A DNA stretch of 64,000 nucleotides from Hypsibius dujardini (Eukaryota > Tardigrada > Eutardigrada > Parachela > Hypsibiidae): the NCBI GenBank assembly GCA_001579985.1, contig LRSR01000649.1:62001-126000 (forward strand), given 5' to 3'. Under the pieces are notes generated by a model. The model was not told the DNA's origin. It ran no database searches and saw nothing but the letters and a program-made list of their open reading frames with translations. This document shows positions 12,601 to 23,967 of the stretch, piece after piece. Within the stretch, counting starts at the first letter, position 1; each line of letters starts with the position of its first letter. The translations under genes and the position numbers were made by a program.

Positions 12601-12662
12601 TTTACGGGGTCCATACGTTTCCCGATTGGGCCGCGAATGCAACGGGTTCTATAAACCTGTGA
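9643..12662 (+). CDS. SLC13-like anion/dicarboxylate carrier, copy A
   Basis: Multi-spanning membrane carrier of the DASS/SLC13 family (sodium-coupled di/tricarboxylate or sulfate transport). Twelve exons: 9643-9738, 9817-9966, 10138-10253, 10349-10409, 10489-10666, 10720-10779, 10851-10908, 10999-11235, 11549-11653, 11732-11924, 12008-12169, 12387-12662; phases agree, 563 residues. Family marks: IPIPLWMSML near TM2, MAIEGSNLHIRMALK, WFFRSPPGF, NPIYYMLP, and a C-terminal FPDWA. The two SNT sodium/substrate motifs are not conserved: WIANIGVVVMMLPI and TEFLGNQLIVVVSLPI occupy their places. The end of exon 5 is uncertain (a donor after 10607 is also phase-compatible). Copy B follows 515 bp downstream. 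Transport substrate cannot be predicted. Confidence 0.88.
10016..10096. repeat. TCTG/TGCC microsatellite in copy A intron 2
   Basis: Imperfect (TGTC)n/(TGCC)n run between exons 2 and 3 of SLC13-like copy A. Confidence 0.85.
12213..12330. repeat. CAGA microsatellite in copy A intron 11
   Basis: Imperfect (CAGA)n, the complement of the TCTG runs elsewhere in the window, between exons 11 and 12 of SLC13-like copy A. Confidence 0.85.
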
Positions 12663-13176
12663 TGATTTAAACTTAAATATAGCGTTAATTTTTCCAGACT
12701 GGGGAAATATTTAGAAATAGCAGATTGTATGCGAATAAGTGAAGCTAGACGACTCTGAACAAAAACACCAAACGGTGGTTTTATGGTACATTTGTAATCG
12801 CACAGTGCACTGTCCGACGTTTCTCTATCTGGATTATCAGCAGTTTTACAATTGAAAATCAAAGTCTCTCAAGGAAAGGTCTTTATCAAATACCGTGCTT
12901 TAATAAGAGTCACTGCAAATTACGCTCATCAATAATTATTGGTAGCAAGACCCATGTTGAGGTCGTCGTGAACCAATGTGAGTATACATGTCCCAGTGTG
13001 CCTCTACAAGTGCAACCCGATTACAATACTGCAATTGCATGCGACGCTGATAAGTTTTATGATATACTTTAGCCGTTTTGCAAACTTTACAACCTACAGT
13101 ATGTTCGGAATGCTCCACTTTGGAGTTATCAATACAGCAACCTCAGCAGCGAGGAAGTTTGGTTTAAAGCTTCGCG
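12663..13176. other. Spacer between the tandem SLC13-like genes
   Basis: About 515 bp with no recognisable gene or repeat. It should hold the 3' UTR of copy A and the promoter of copy B. Confidence 0.5.
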
Positions 13177-16100
13177 ATGGTGTGGATTAACTTGCTGAAA
13201 TCGTCATGGCGGTTTGCCGTGTTCTTTCTTACGCCGCTACTCGTCCTTCCACTACCGTTAATGGTAGGAACCAAGGTAAGGACCAAACGCGACATCTTCT
13301 CCGATCCGTCTAAAGGGAATAACTTAATTTGTGAAAACAATGTTGTAGGTAGCCGGAACCGGTTATGTTTTACTGGTCAACATTGTTTACTACATCACCT
13401 TACCCATACCATTATGCATGGCCACCCTGCTTCCCATCGTACTCTTCCCTCTGCTGAATGTTCACCCAGCGCCACTGGTGGCAAGCTGGTGTTTCAACGT
13501 AATATTCTCCATCTCCGGGGACCACAAACCAATAATATTTAATATTAATATTTAATATAGATTACAATAATAATATTGAATATAGTAATACCAATATTAA
13601 TATAGTAATATAGTAATACCAATATTAATATAGTAATATAGTAATATCGTAATATAGTAATACCAATATTAATATAGTAATTTAGTAATACAGTAATACC
13701 AATATTATTAATATTAAATATTAAATATTCTATTCTCTATATCCTTTTCTACTTCTATGCTGTTGCATTTGTTTGCATATTTTAGTTCACCTTGATACGG
13801 TAGTTTCAATCCAAAATTCAGTTTCTAATCAATTAGGAACGTAGGAATTAATTCAATATTTTTCCAAAAATTGTTAGATGGGCTTTGCAGGTTCGATATA
13901 GAATATGAGATACAAAATTACAGCTTCAACAAATAATCCTTCGCCTCTGCAAGTTAGAAAATAGTTCCTCTGATGCTAATTAATTTGCAAAATAATTTTA
14001 GATGGACAAAAAATGTTGTGTGATATTGTACTCCATTGTTACTGCAAATAAGTGGGCAAATGCACAGTAGCTGTCCGATGTCGATGCAGGACCCTACTCT
14101 GATGTTGATTGGTGGGATGATATTTGCGATGGCCATAGAAGGCGCCAAATTACACCTCCGGATCGCTCTGAAATGCCTGCTGCTACTAGGCCCGCGGCCT
14201 GAACGCTTGCTGTTAGCCTTCATTACTACCTCCTTCCTCCTGTCAATGTGGATTGCCAACATCAGCGTGGTGGTCATGCTGCTTCCGATCATTACTGCCA
14301 TCCAAACAGAACTCCTTTCCAACGAGCTCTCAAGTGCTGCTACCACAATTGAAGATAAACCCGATGATAACAAACGTTTTCCCAATAAAGGTTCTCCATC
14401 TTCATTAATCCTTATCTTTTTAAAATGCTACAAGGCTAAAGAACATTGCTCTATATGAGTCATTTATCAGACAGAAGCGAAAGCAAGCTGGACGGTATAT
14501 TTTTATTCCCAGTGAAGCACATGACCGCAGGAATGGTATTAGCGGCGGTTTTTGGCAGCACGATGGGTGGCATGACAACTTTGGTCGGATCCCATCCACC
14601 GATAGTCTTCAAGCTTGTAATGGACCAGTAGGTGCTGTGAATTCTGTTCTGATCTGGCATCCTGACAAGTGTTATACAGTAATATGAAAATTTATATTCG
14701 TTGGTTACTAACTGTAGGCTATACGGAGAGGCAGCTAACGTCAACTTTGCAACCTACCTCATGGTTTGCGCACCGCTGGCGGTCTCTTCGGCGGCCATCA
14801 CCTGGCTCCTCATGACGGTGATCTATGCACCTGGATATATTTCTCATTTTTGGCAGCGGAGAACCGTCAGTCAAAATGAACGTCGCTACGAAGACAACCT
14901 GATGGAAAGCTTCAAAAAGCAATATGATCAACTCGGCGCCATAAAGTATGTTCTCTCTCTCACAATGATCCGGTAGACGCGGGAATAAAGTGATTCCCGG
15001 GGGGATTCATAGAAACTTTGGCCACTTCGTACACTCAGATGCTGCATGAAATTAGACATAGATAATACGCAGACATCAGCAACAACAGATACAGACAAAG
15101 ATTGTCGAGAAGAGACAGAACAGAGGGTACAGATATAATGACTCAAACGCAGACACAGGCGCAGACACAGGCACAGACACAGACATAGACACAGATACGT
15201 ACGCAGACAAAGACACATAACATGGTATCACATTGTACAATAGAAACTTAAAAAATCTTCTTTTACAGCTTCGGTGAAGGGTCCGTAATGTTCTTCTTTT
15301 GCATTCTGGTTTCACTCTGGTTCTTCCGCAGTCCACCAGGCTTTATCGGTTGGGGCAGCCTTTTTGCAACCGGGTAATCAGCGAATGTTGAAATGCTTAC
15401 GCAGCACCTTCACAAAAATAATTAATAAATGTATCAAGCTTACAAGCATAACGTCGTCACTGTCCTCTTCCCAGTTTACAGCTATGTCACCGACGGGACC
15501 GTCGCAATGACCGTGTCCCTAATCCTCTTCATTTGGCCCACTGACATCAAACTACTGTGGCGAGAAGGGGAAAATATCCCGCTCGTCCAGTGGCGGCCCC
15601 ACATGACAGAACGGTTTCCCTGGCAGTTGGTCTTCCTTACCATGGGTACCAACGTCTTGGCTGCAGGATCCGAGGTAGGAGGAATAATTCTAGGCTGTCT
15701 AAGAGTTCTCTTCACACATAATTACATGACAGAGTTTACTGAAATTTCAAAAATGGACGTATTCAGGCAGGTGGTCTGGCAGACTGGATTGCGGAAGTGA
15801 TTCAAGTCTTGGAGGTGATCCCCCCGTGGGTGATGATGATTCTCATCAGCATTTTCCTCTCGATAATAACCGAATTCATTGGGAACTCCCTCATCGTCAT
15901 GGTATTCCTACCGATTCTAGCTAAATTTGTAAGTCATGCGCGTCATTTCCTATGCATAAAAAAGTTCCCAACAGCACAACGGAAACCACTTGATTTAATT
16001 TTGCGCAGGCGGAGCGATCTCTAGTGAATCCCATCTACTATATGCTCCCAGCCACCACATGTTCCATGCTGTCCTTCATGACCCCGGTCGCATCCCCGCT

Positions 16101-16284
16101 AACTGCGCTTGTCCACTCAACCGGATTAGTCACTACGCGCCAAATGGTCCTGACGGGCGCGGTGCCAAAATTCATTTGCCTTCTCTTGACTTTACTGTTT
16201 GTAAACACACTGGGAGATGTAGTCTTCCAGGTGCGATCGTTCCCCGTCTGGGCAGCAGCCAACAAAACAGTCCTAAAGCTGTAG
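13177..16284 (+). CDS. SLC13-like anion/dicarboxylate carrier, copy B
   Basis: Tandem paralogue of copy A, same orientation. Nine exons: 13177-13275, 13349-13498, 14090-14390, 14513-14627, 14718-14945, 15269-15373, 15482-15674, 15767-15928, 16009-16284; 542 residues. Exon 2 and the last three exons have the same lengths as in copy A, and shared introns keep the same phase. Three introns of copy A are absent: exons 3-5 of A are one exon here, and so are exons 6-7. SNT positions are again replaced (WIANISVVVMLLPI, TEFIGNSLIVMVFLPI). Other marks: GPRPERLLLAFI, NIPLVQWRPHMTERFPW, NPIYYMLPATTCSMLSF. The middle loop (residues about 165-190, Asp/Lys/Asn-rich) is poorly conserved between copies. Intron 2 contains an AT-rich tandem repeat and intron 5 a CAGA microsatellite. 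Confidence 0.88.
13530..13735. repeat. AT-rich tandem repeat (AATATTAATATAGTAAT-type)
   Basis: Irregular tandem copies of a unit built from AATATT, TAATATAG and TAATACC fill the first part of intron 2 of SLC13-like copy B. The rest of this ~590 bp intron shows nothing. Confidence 0.85.
15060..15215. repeat. ACAGAC microsatellite in copy B intron 5
   Basis: Imperfect ACAGAC/GCAGAC run between exons 5 and 6 of SLC13-like copy B. Confidence 0.85.
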
Positions 16285-17209
16285 TCGAAAGCACGGGCTT
16301 TTCTAGACATTTAACTACAAACATTTTCACGCATACACAAACGAAGTAGGCGAACAAACAGACAGACAGTGAGAAGACAGACAGAGAGACAGAGAGACAG
16401 GCAGACAAACATGGGCAGCCGAGGGTTATTAGTAGGAGATTATTAGACGTGATTCATGACCTACTTTGGCTGTGTACCTCTATCTGCGCCGTTTAACTGC
16501 TTGCAGAAACTAAAGCATGCCAGCCGCACTGCGATGCCGCCTCGCCGCTTTAAAAACTGCGAATTTTTTACCCCCACCGTGTCACTCCGCTTTTGGTGAG
16601 AACTTTATATTTTCGTCCATTATTATTATCTTGTTTATTTGGATGTGGATATCGTTTATTGTTGCTTAATCAGAATTCTTTATCACTCACTGTTATTACA
16701 GATCTATATTCTTATGTTTCTACAGTAATTAGAAACAAATTAATTTGCCGCGCCGCTCGCAAATATCGGGCGGTGCTGCCGCTTGCCGCGTGAAATTTAA
16801 TTCTGTGAATGCCGCCTGATGCCGCTTAACATATGAGACTATTTTTCCGCTGCAGTATCTTAAAAGTCACGCGGTGTCATGCTTCAGCAGTAACACAGAC
16901 ATCCATTTCATCAATGCGAAACATAAATAGTTCATTTACAGCTAACTTAATGTAATAAAGAGCCTTCATACACTTGGCCTTTGCGTAATTGGACTCCTTA
17001 TTCAAAATTGCGACCACAAAACGCAATCGTGGTACTTCAAGATCCCAGACGTTTGTGCCTGTATTGAAATTACGGGTAATGAAGTAACCGCGTGATTAAA
17101 CCCAAGTAGGTGTGAGGCGTAAGAGGGAAATCTTTACTGTGTGGATTTTCTAGTTCCTGTGTTTTGTCTGGCTTAGATTCAATAATCATTGCTTTTCGAC
17201 TAAGAAATT
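16285..17209. other. Intergenic, with a CAGA run
   Basis: Spacer between SLC13-like copy B and the NPR-like receptor. A (CAGA)n run lies at about 16355-16412. Short GCCGC-rich patches occur near 16520-16560 and 16745-16830. No gene recognised. Confidence 0.5.
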
Positions 17210-17903
17210 ATGCAACACTCTATTTTCGCGACTTTTTTCCATTTTCTCTTCATTTATGGTGGCCATATTTGTGCAGGAAAAAGTGTTGATGTCTTCACGA
17301 TTTTACCGTATAACGTCGGCGTAAGTATGGACCTAGTACGGACGGGGGCAGCCTTCAACGTAGCCGCCAGGAGTCTCAATAAAAGGTTTCAAGGCCATCT
17401 TAACGTCAGTGTCACCCATCTCTACAACGTGTCACATCGGACTTGTGATGATGTCGCGTCCATGAGCGCTGTATTAATGGCAGAATATTTCTATCGTCAC
17501 AAGTCGAAAGATACCTTTTATGCTATTGCTACTACGGGTAATAAAACTGAGAGCTATAATAGGTCTCATATTGACGCGGCGGTAGCCCACCTTAAAAATA
17601 CTATTCCTTTCTCATAGCATAAGCAGTGATGCCGGAATTACAATTTCCTTCTTTCACTCGTTATCTCTTGGGTAGGTTGCGGGGATTCGACTGGTGTGGC
17701 GAGTTTAGCTCAAGGTGTGTACGTCTGTCGATCAGTCTGTTCATATTATTCACGTCTTTGTCCTCTCTTTGCATGTCTGTCTGCCTGCCGATCTGTCTGT
17801 CTGTATCTCTGTCTGTTTGTTTGTCTGTCTGTCTGCTTGTCTGTCTGTCTGTTTGTTTGTCTGTTTGTCTGTCTGTCTGTCTCTCTGTCTGTCTCTCTGT
17901 CTC

Positions 17904-17943
<40 letters not shown>

Positions 17944-20861
17944 ACTGTTTGTAGACTGGTCTGTTAGTCTGCTTTCTATCCTGCTCATACGTTTTACTTT
18001 GTTTGCTCATGCGTCTGCTACCAGTCTATTTGATGTGTCTGCCATATCTTCAGTATGTCAGCTGTTGTGATTTTCGTGTTTTGATCTTCCTTCAGTTTTG
18101 TCTGTCGGTTTTTATTTTAGTTTGCCATATCTCCAAATTTTCTTCCTGTTTTTTTACAGGATTCGATTGGCCAATTTTCACAATGTAGGTAATCACAGAA
18201 TTATTAATCTATGTTGAAGCCCTTTTTAATTAAGTGACGTTGAATCGATTTTTGTACAGCGGGTTTGCCAAATTGGAATCTGCAACGTCGAGTCGAGTGA
18301 TTTCGTTGGGGGGTTCCTATGAAAGCCTCGCAGCCTCCATGTTCGAAATCTTGCACAGTTTCAAATGGTATCACGTAGCCATCGTGTTCGAACAGAAACC
18401 GGTGGTCAGTCCGTGGTACGAAAAGGTTGCTAACGCTGTATTGGACAACACAGTGGCAACCAGTTTGCCATTCGTTCTGGAGAAATATGACGTGAACGCT
18501 CGATCTAATCAGAGTTTGCGAGCCATGATGAGTTTGGCCAAACGGCGAAATCGAGGTACGAGATAGAAATGCTGCATTGAGGGTCGCCTAAAATACTAAC
18601 AGCTGGGCTTGAAAGGCAGGCATCCAAACAAGCACACAGTAAGACAAATAGAGATAGGTAGGCAGATAATCAGACAGACAGACAGACAGATCGATAGACT
18701 GACAGACAGACTGACATCATTGGGATATATTCTATCAGCGGCTGAACAATGATTAAACGCATTAATGTCATTGATATACTCGTAGTTTTTCTTCTACTGA
18801 CAACGGGTTTAACAGCACTGAACATTTTGGTAAGGATGAACTAACGCATGTTTCCAGAATGCGTGGCTGTGTGGCAGTTACATCTCGAGAATCTACTTAC
18901 AGAATATGGCAGCCGAATCTGGAATGGCCCGCGGCAATTTCGTATGACACCTAAGTTGCAGTTTTTGAATTATCCCAACCGGTACTGAACAACCTCAACT
19001 CCATTCGTTGTGTTTCTTAGGTCTTCATAAATGTACAATCCTTTCAAAGCATGCAATACGGTTCACCTTTACAATTTTCTCATCCTTACAACGATGCCGT
19101 AAGCAAAGGATTCACGCGACGTTTGGTTCATGTCTCCCCCCATTAACTGTTCCGTATATGTGGTTGATGATGTCAATTTTTAAGAAGACCGCAACACCAT
19201 AACAAAACTTGTTACATAATAATGCGATTCTACTTTATAGACAGAACAGGCATACCGGTCTCTGCTGTTTCTTGTCTGTCGGTCGGACGATGCCCTATTA
19301 ACGGAGGAGAATGAAGCCATTGCAGATAATTCAAAGGATGTCTATAACTTCACGGACCAAGACAACGACCGCGTAATGGCAAAATATTCGATATTCTCCA
19401 ATAATCGTTATATATCCTACTTTGATTATGTTTTTTTCTGGGTCACCCAACAGCCGCTGCAGTCCATGCAGGTGCAGTTCTGCTTCAACGCAATGGAAAT
19501 TTTTGCCGTATTGGTCAACGAGACGGAAGGAGCAAGCTGCCGAGATAAGGGCAACGACGGCCTCAGTCTAGCTGGAAAAATGGCCAACAGAACATTCCAT
19601 CTGGTCACCGGAGACTTCACCATCGATTCATTGCAAGCAAGGAACGCGGACTTGAGCATCTTTGGCTTCAACGTCACCACCAAGACTATGCAGGCAAGTG
19701 AAAAAAAACTTCTTATGTTTGCATTGTTTTACCTCATTGTTTCATGCTATTTCAGGTGGTAGGGTCGTTTTTCTGGTACCCCAAAGGTCACCTCGTATGG
19801 AGCCAAGACTTGCACATGGATTGGGCTACAGCAAACTCACAGCCACCGTTGGATGTGCCTGTCTGCGGTTTCTCCGGCCAGGAGGGAGAGTGCGCCACTA
19901 AAGGTTCGCCTTGCAAACGTGTGGTCAGAATGAAACCCCCAACTCGAAGGTCAAATGCTCGTACAATAATTATGATATCTGATGGGTACATAAATGTGGC
20001 ATATATTATGAAACTGTTCTATACTAAATTTCTAATTCGATCGATTGGAGTTATGAATAAGCAAATATTATTTGAAAGGCTGAAAGTAAGACTAGTTGTT
20101 AGTAGAAAACTAATTGTTTGTATGAAAGGCTGCAAACGCCATTCTTCCTATTATTCTTCTTCACGGAAGCTGTACTCTTTTTTGATTCAAAAAATATAAG
20201 CTAAGAACTAGTTTTCATTTGCTGCCTGTATTTTTGTGAAAATTCCGAGTCGAGGCTGTAAATTAATATCGAATGCGCCGTATGCGCGAGTTGTGCAGAC
20301 ACGAAATCAGGGAATACAATTATGGAAGAGCCCCATCTGTACTCATCCTCACAGAAAATGATTTAATTGAAACCAGATTGCATTTTGAGCACCATCCAAT
20401 CTGAATAAAATTGAACGTGACGTTCGGATGAAATTGTTGACTGGAAGGGTGCAATAATAAACGAGGCATTTTCAAGGATCTGGATGGGCCGCCGAGTAAA
20501 AGCACTAGAACCCTTGCTTACAATACTTCATTACCGTATGTAGGTAGACCTGTACCGGTATGCATCTAGCAATCGAATTTTCTGAGCATTTTGGAATTGA
20601 ATTCCCCATTTGTGTCCCGTGAAACGTTATCAGGCAACCATTCAAGTCACGTCGATAAAGATTCAACTCAAGCGTTTGCTTTGGCCTTGCATTGCAGCCA
20701 TGTTTATAATCATCAGTGCCTTAGCTGCGTCGGTTGCCTCCGTTCTGATATTTCTAATCCTCGCCCTGCTACGTCGGTTCGTCTGCAAAAAATTCCCATA
20801 CATTCCAGAAAGAAAACTAGCTCGTAAAAGAACCCAAGATATATCATCCCTTTGTTTGTAG
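17210..20861 (+). CDS. Natriuretic-peptide-receptor-like ectodomain with TM anchor, no cyclase
   Basis: Receptor whose extracellular part is an ANF-receptor (type-1 periplasmic-binding) fold. Exons: 17210-17537, 17676-17714, 18160-18184, 18260-18555, 18816-18829, 18858-18941, 19021-19098, 19241-19372, 19454-19693, 19756-19920, 20634-20861; 542 residues. Residues 1-23 are a signal peptide. Lobe I follows ([12 protein letters not shown], then [16 protein letters not shown]). [13 protein letters not shown] begins the second lobe; [19 protein letters not shown] and [11 protein letters not shown] continue it, and FFWYPKG with VPVCGF lies at the membrane-proximal end. A single TM segment (about residues 485-510) ends in a basic RRFVCKKF tail and stops about 25 residues later. 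Exon 5 is only 14 nt. The intron after 19693 has a GC donor (CAG then GCAAGT). The last junction (19920/20634) is the least certain. No cyclase follows, so it is a truncated receptor cyclase or an NPR-C-type receptor. Confidence 0.75.
17722..17965. repeat. (TCTG)n microsatellite in receptor intron 2
   Basis: Long (TCTG)n with TTTG/TCTC interruptions, starting almost at the donor of exon 2 of the NPR-like receptor. Confidence 0.9.
18640..18715. repeat. CAGA microsatellite in receptor intron 4
   Basis: Short imperfect (CAGA)n run between exon 4 and the 14-nt exon 5. Confidence 0.8.
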
Positions 20862-21723
20862 ATGGCATGGCGGTAACCAATGCGTCCCTTGTGTCTGGCT
20901 GAATACGGCAAGCTTGCAGAATATGACGGCTTTTTCGTCGGATGACATTGTTAAAAGGTCGTACGAGCATTACTCGGAAAGAGACTATCTGTCTCGAGTC
21001 TCGTTCAACGCAAAAATTTGATGACAGAACTTTAGACAAAATTTATCTCTATCCTAATCAAATATTGATTGTGATATTCATAGAGTGGGACAAGGTAAAA
21101 TGGGTCGTTTTGGCAGGAAAAAAAGACTTCATTAAAAATATTTTATGTACGAGGTGATCGATTGGATATTGCCATCAAATTTTTTCCAAAACGGATTGGA
21201 AACTAAATTATAAATGTAATGAAAATTCTCCATAACTACATATGTAGTTCCATCCTACATTGCTCGACGGACACAATAAACAAGACACCATAAACTAACG
21301 GCCAAATTCAATGGTTGCTGGCTGCATCAACGTTCGCGCTGGTTGATCCATTCGCCGGCTCCTTCCGTGTTTCGCCAGTCGTTCGTGGAGCGACCTTCCT
21401 CAAGGGAACATGACTTGTCACCACTACGACAACTCTCTACGACAACACCTACAGAATTCACAGCCTCAATTTACATTAATAATCCAGTAGAATCCACGGG
21501 ACCTTAAAAGACGATTGATACTGTAGACTTTGAATGTTAAACTATTTTTATAAATTCTATAAGTACATCTAGATAATCTAATATTCCATGGTTTATTATG
21601 TACGAGAACTCGACTGATAAGTCTAAATTACATACACATAAACATAAACCCATACATATATTCAATACAAACCACAAGCACATTCACTGGTTATAGTAAA
21701 TAAAATGACAACAATTGAGTTTA
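20862..21723. other. Spacer; possible kinase-homology remnant at its start
   Basis: 20900-21050 contains, in different frames, EYGKLAEYDGFFV and LLKGRTSITRKETICLES. These weakly resemble the N-lobe of a receptor-cyclase kinase-homology domain (compare the ELTRKVLFELK region of NPRs). They are interrupted by stops. The remainder is AT-rich with nothing recognised. Confidence 0.3.
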
Positions 21724-22358
21724 CAGGATCCACTAAGAACATTTACTCAACTTTGTATAGCTCTCAAAATTTTACAATTGCTAAAAACCCTTAAGTTCTT
21801 TCAAAAGCAGATGTCTATGTGAGCTGACTTTCATAAAAATTTGAGTTTTAAAAAGTGCAATGAAAATTATTAGCCTCAACGCTTGTTTTGTGAAGTGGGG
21901 AATTTTTAGCCCGCTTTAGATCGCTTCTTCACGGAATCATCGGTTTTTTATAAAACAATTTGCTGCCCGACCAGTTAGTTGTCCCATATATATTCTGGAT
22001 CCACTAAATGTGACAACTCTCCTGTTCACTTCCGGCTTTGACCGAAAGAAGCAAGCTTTCATTTCTACTGATACGCTACATTTGCTTGCTTGATGAGTTG
22101 GCTTTGCGTTCTCAGCTTGTGAGATAGCAAAACGTCATACCCATTCAATCAACAATCAATCTACACAATAATCAGAAAGAACGATTTTCATTCGGCGAAC
22201 CCCAGAATCTCCCCATCAAAAGTCATCATAATTTATTGGTTTGCAACATGACCTGAACTCTTTTCAGCGTAGTTTTGTTAATTGTGAACACTGAGACCAA
22301 TACACGGGGTTTCTACCGTAACTCCTCAAAGGTGAGTAAATGTTCGTGGTGAACCTTG
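21724..22358. mobile_element. MITE-like TIR element, family 1, copy 1 (both ends present)
   Basis: About 635 bp. The left end (CAGGATCCACTAAGAACATT at 21724) and the reverse complement of the right end (GGTTCACCACGAACATTTAC) form imperfect terminal inverted repeats of about 30 bp. Related copies lie at 40090 (inverted) and 62517, and all three left ends follow a TA. No transposase frame is visible, so it is non-autonomous. The TA flank suggests a Tc1/mariner-type system, by inference. It lies where the last intron of the neighbouring minus-strand GPCR pseudogene would be. Confidence 0.7.
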
Positions 22359-22388
22359 CAATTTTATGTAAAAGTGAGACGGACTAAC

Positions 22389-23156
22389 CGGATTAACAGC
22401 AGTAGATACGTAGAACAGCGCTTTGAACGCCAGCTGCATCATCGGGTCAGCAAAATAGACATGGGGGAAAAAATTGGGCAGCGGTGGGAGTGCCGAAATT
22501 AGCCACGCAGAACCAGAGAAAACACGCGAACAGCATTCTCGCTGCTTTGAAGCATTTCCTCATCGCGCCTCGCTTCACCGCATCGCCCACTCTTCTTCTC
22601 AATGCCATTTTCGACTGTACCAACACAGAAACGTACCCAACACCCGAGATCAAGCAGGGCAGATAGAATCTAACGATGTCAAAGTATAATTCTTGGCCGC
22701 TAATGAAGCCCGGTACACAGCCCATCCAGTGTGGCACGGGATCATAGCGAAAGTTGGTCAACTCGCTGGCCGGGATGACATTCATCCCGACCGAGATGAT
22801 CCAGGGTGTTATTACGGCCATGGTCAGCAGTCTTCGGGCCGTAAAGACTTTATAGCGATAGGGAAATATCGCGGCGATGAAGGGATTGCCGGCCAGAACG
22901 TCATGAGTCCAGTTTGCTGCCACAATGCAGAGGAATGCGACAGTGCCCCATCCGTGGCAGAGTTGGGCGGGGAAGGTGAGTCCGCCGAAAAGGCGACTAA
23001 TGCCATGCCGGGTTGGATGGCTACCGAGCTGATGAGGTCCAGGAGGATGCAGTGTGCCAGTTAGAGCCAACTTGAGGACTTGCGGAGCGGACGGTACTTG
23101 AGGATGGCGGCTATCGTTACCTCATTTAGACCGTAACCCAAGAGGTTGCTCGCCAT
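22389..23156 (-). pseudogene. Rhodopsin-like GPCR pseudogene (psi-1)
   Basis: Minus-strand relic of the GPCR family at 39-59 kb. From 23156 it reads ASNLLGYGLNEVTIAAILKY then RPLRKSSS, matching TM1 and loop 1 of the intact gene at 54356. The frame then meets a TAA (23061-23063), continues LAHCILLDLI, and shifts frame near 22985. It goes on as CHGWGTVAFLCIVAANWTHD, FIAAIFPYRY and MLFACFLWFC. A further frameshift near 22455 precedes QLAFKALFYVSTAVNP, which ends at a GTTAGT donor (22388), the conserved TM7 intron position. The last exon was not found; a TIR element occupies that area. At least one stop and two frameshifts; the family NRF/Y motif reads GNPF here. Confidence 0.85.
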
Positions 23157-23967
23157 ATACATGCTATAAGAATTTAGAATTTGGACATGCGGTACATGCA
23201 TACAATGAAGAAGTACGAAGAATCGTACGGAATACATTGTGTGACCAAGTTGTACTGGCATTTACTGGACATAGCATCATCATATTGCAGTATCGTCCTG
23301 GTAATTGACATTAAGTATAATTCTACGGCATTTGTGGTGTAATGCTTTTGTGGTGCAGTAGATGGGGTTAGGGACAAAATGACGTCGGTTATCGGTTTAT
23401 TTTCAAGTGCGGTTCATTTGATTCCTTCGTTCGACGTCTGTACTGTGAAATCAATGAAAGAGGGAGTATAGGACAGTTCGACCTTACCCCACACAATTGC
23501 AATAAGGTCGCAAGCACCTCGCCTGAGTATACCCTGCCTGCATCCTGCAGATTTCTGCTGTTAATTCATGATGCCGCTCCTGTGGTTTACTTCCGCTGGG
23601 AAGCACTCACTGTTCTACGAATTTGAAAAGCTACAAGTATATATCCGAGAAAATCCAAAACGGAAACTTTGACGTATTCAGCCACTCTGCAAGGAGCAAT
23701 CAACAAGTGTAAACGCTAGTGTCTGTCGTCTGTTCTATTCGTATTGTTCTCTTTCTTTGAACTGGTCACGTGCTCTACAAAACAGCTCACCTTTGCGCGT
23801 TGTTATATACAATACATGCCAGTACGATGCGGGCGATTGGGACGAAATATGTAGGGCTTGTACTTTTATGACAAAGAAGATTTTCAAATTATCAATCTTA
23901 AAGTAATGGAATGAAAGACATTGGCCAACCCCGGTAAACGTAAACGCCGGCAAAAACGGTGAAGGGG
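23157..23967. other. Intergenic, nothing recognised
   Basis: No coding similarity or clear repeat beyond the N-terminal flank of the GPCR pseudogene. Confidence 0.4.

Noticed and set aside
17746-18010. Open frames rich in TDRQ or SVCL repeats
   Set aside because: Translations of the TCTG microsatellite in an intron; not genes. The same applies near 12199-12453, 15076-15336 and 30306-30546.
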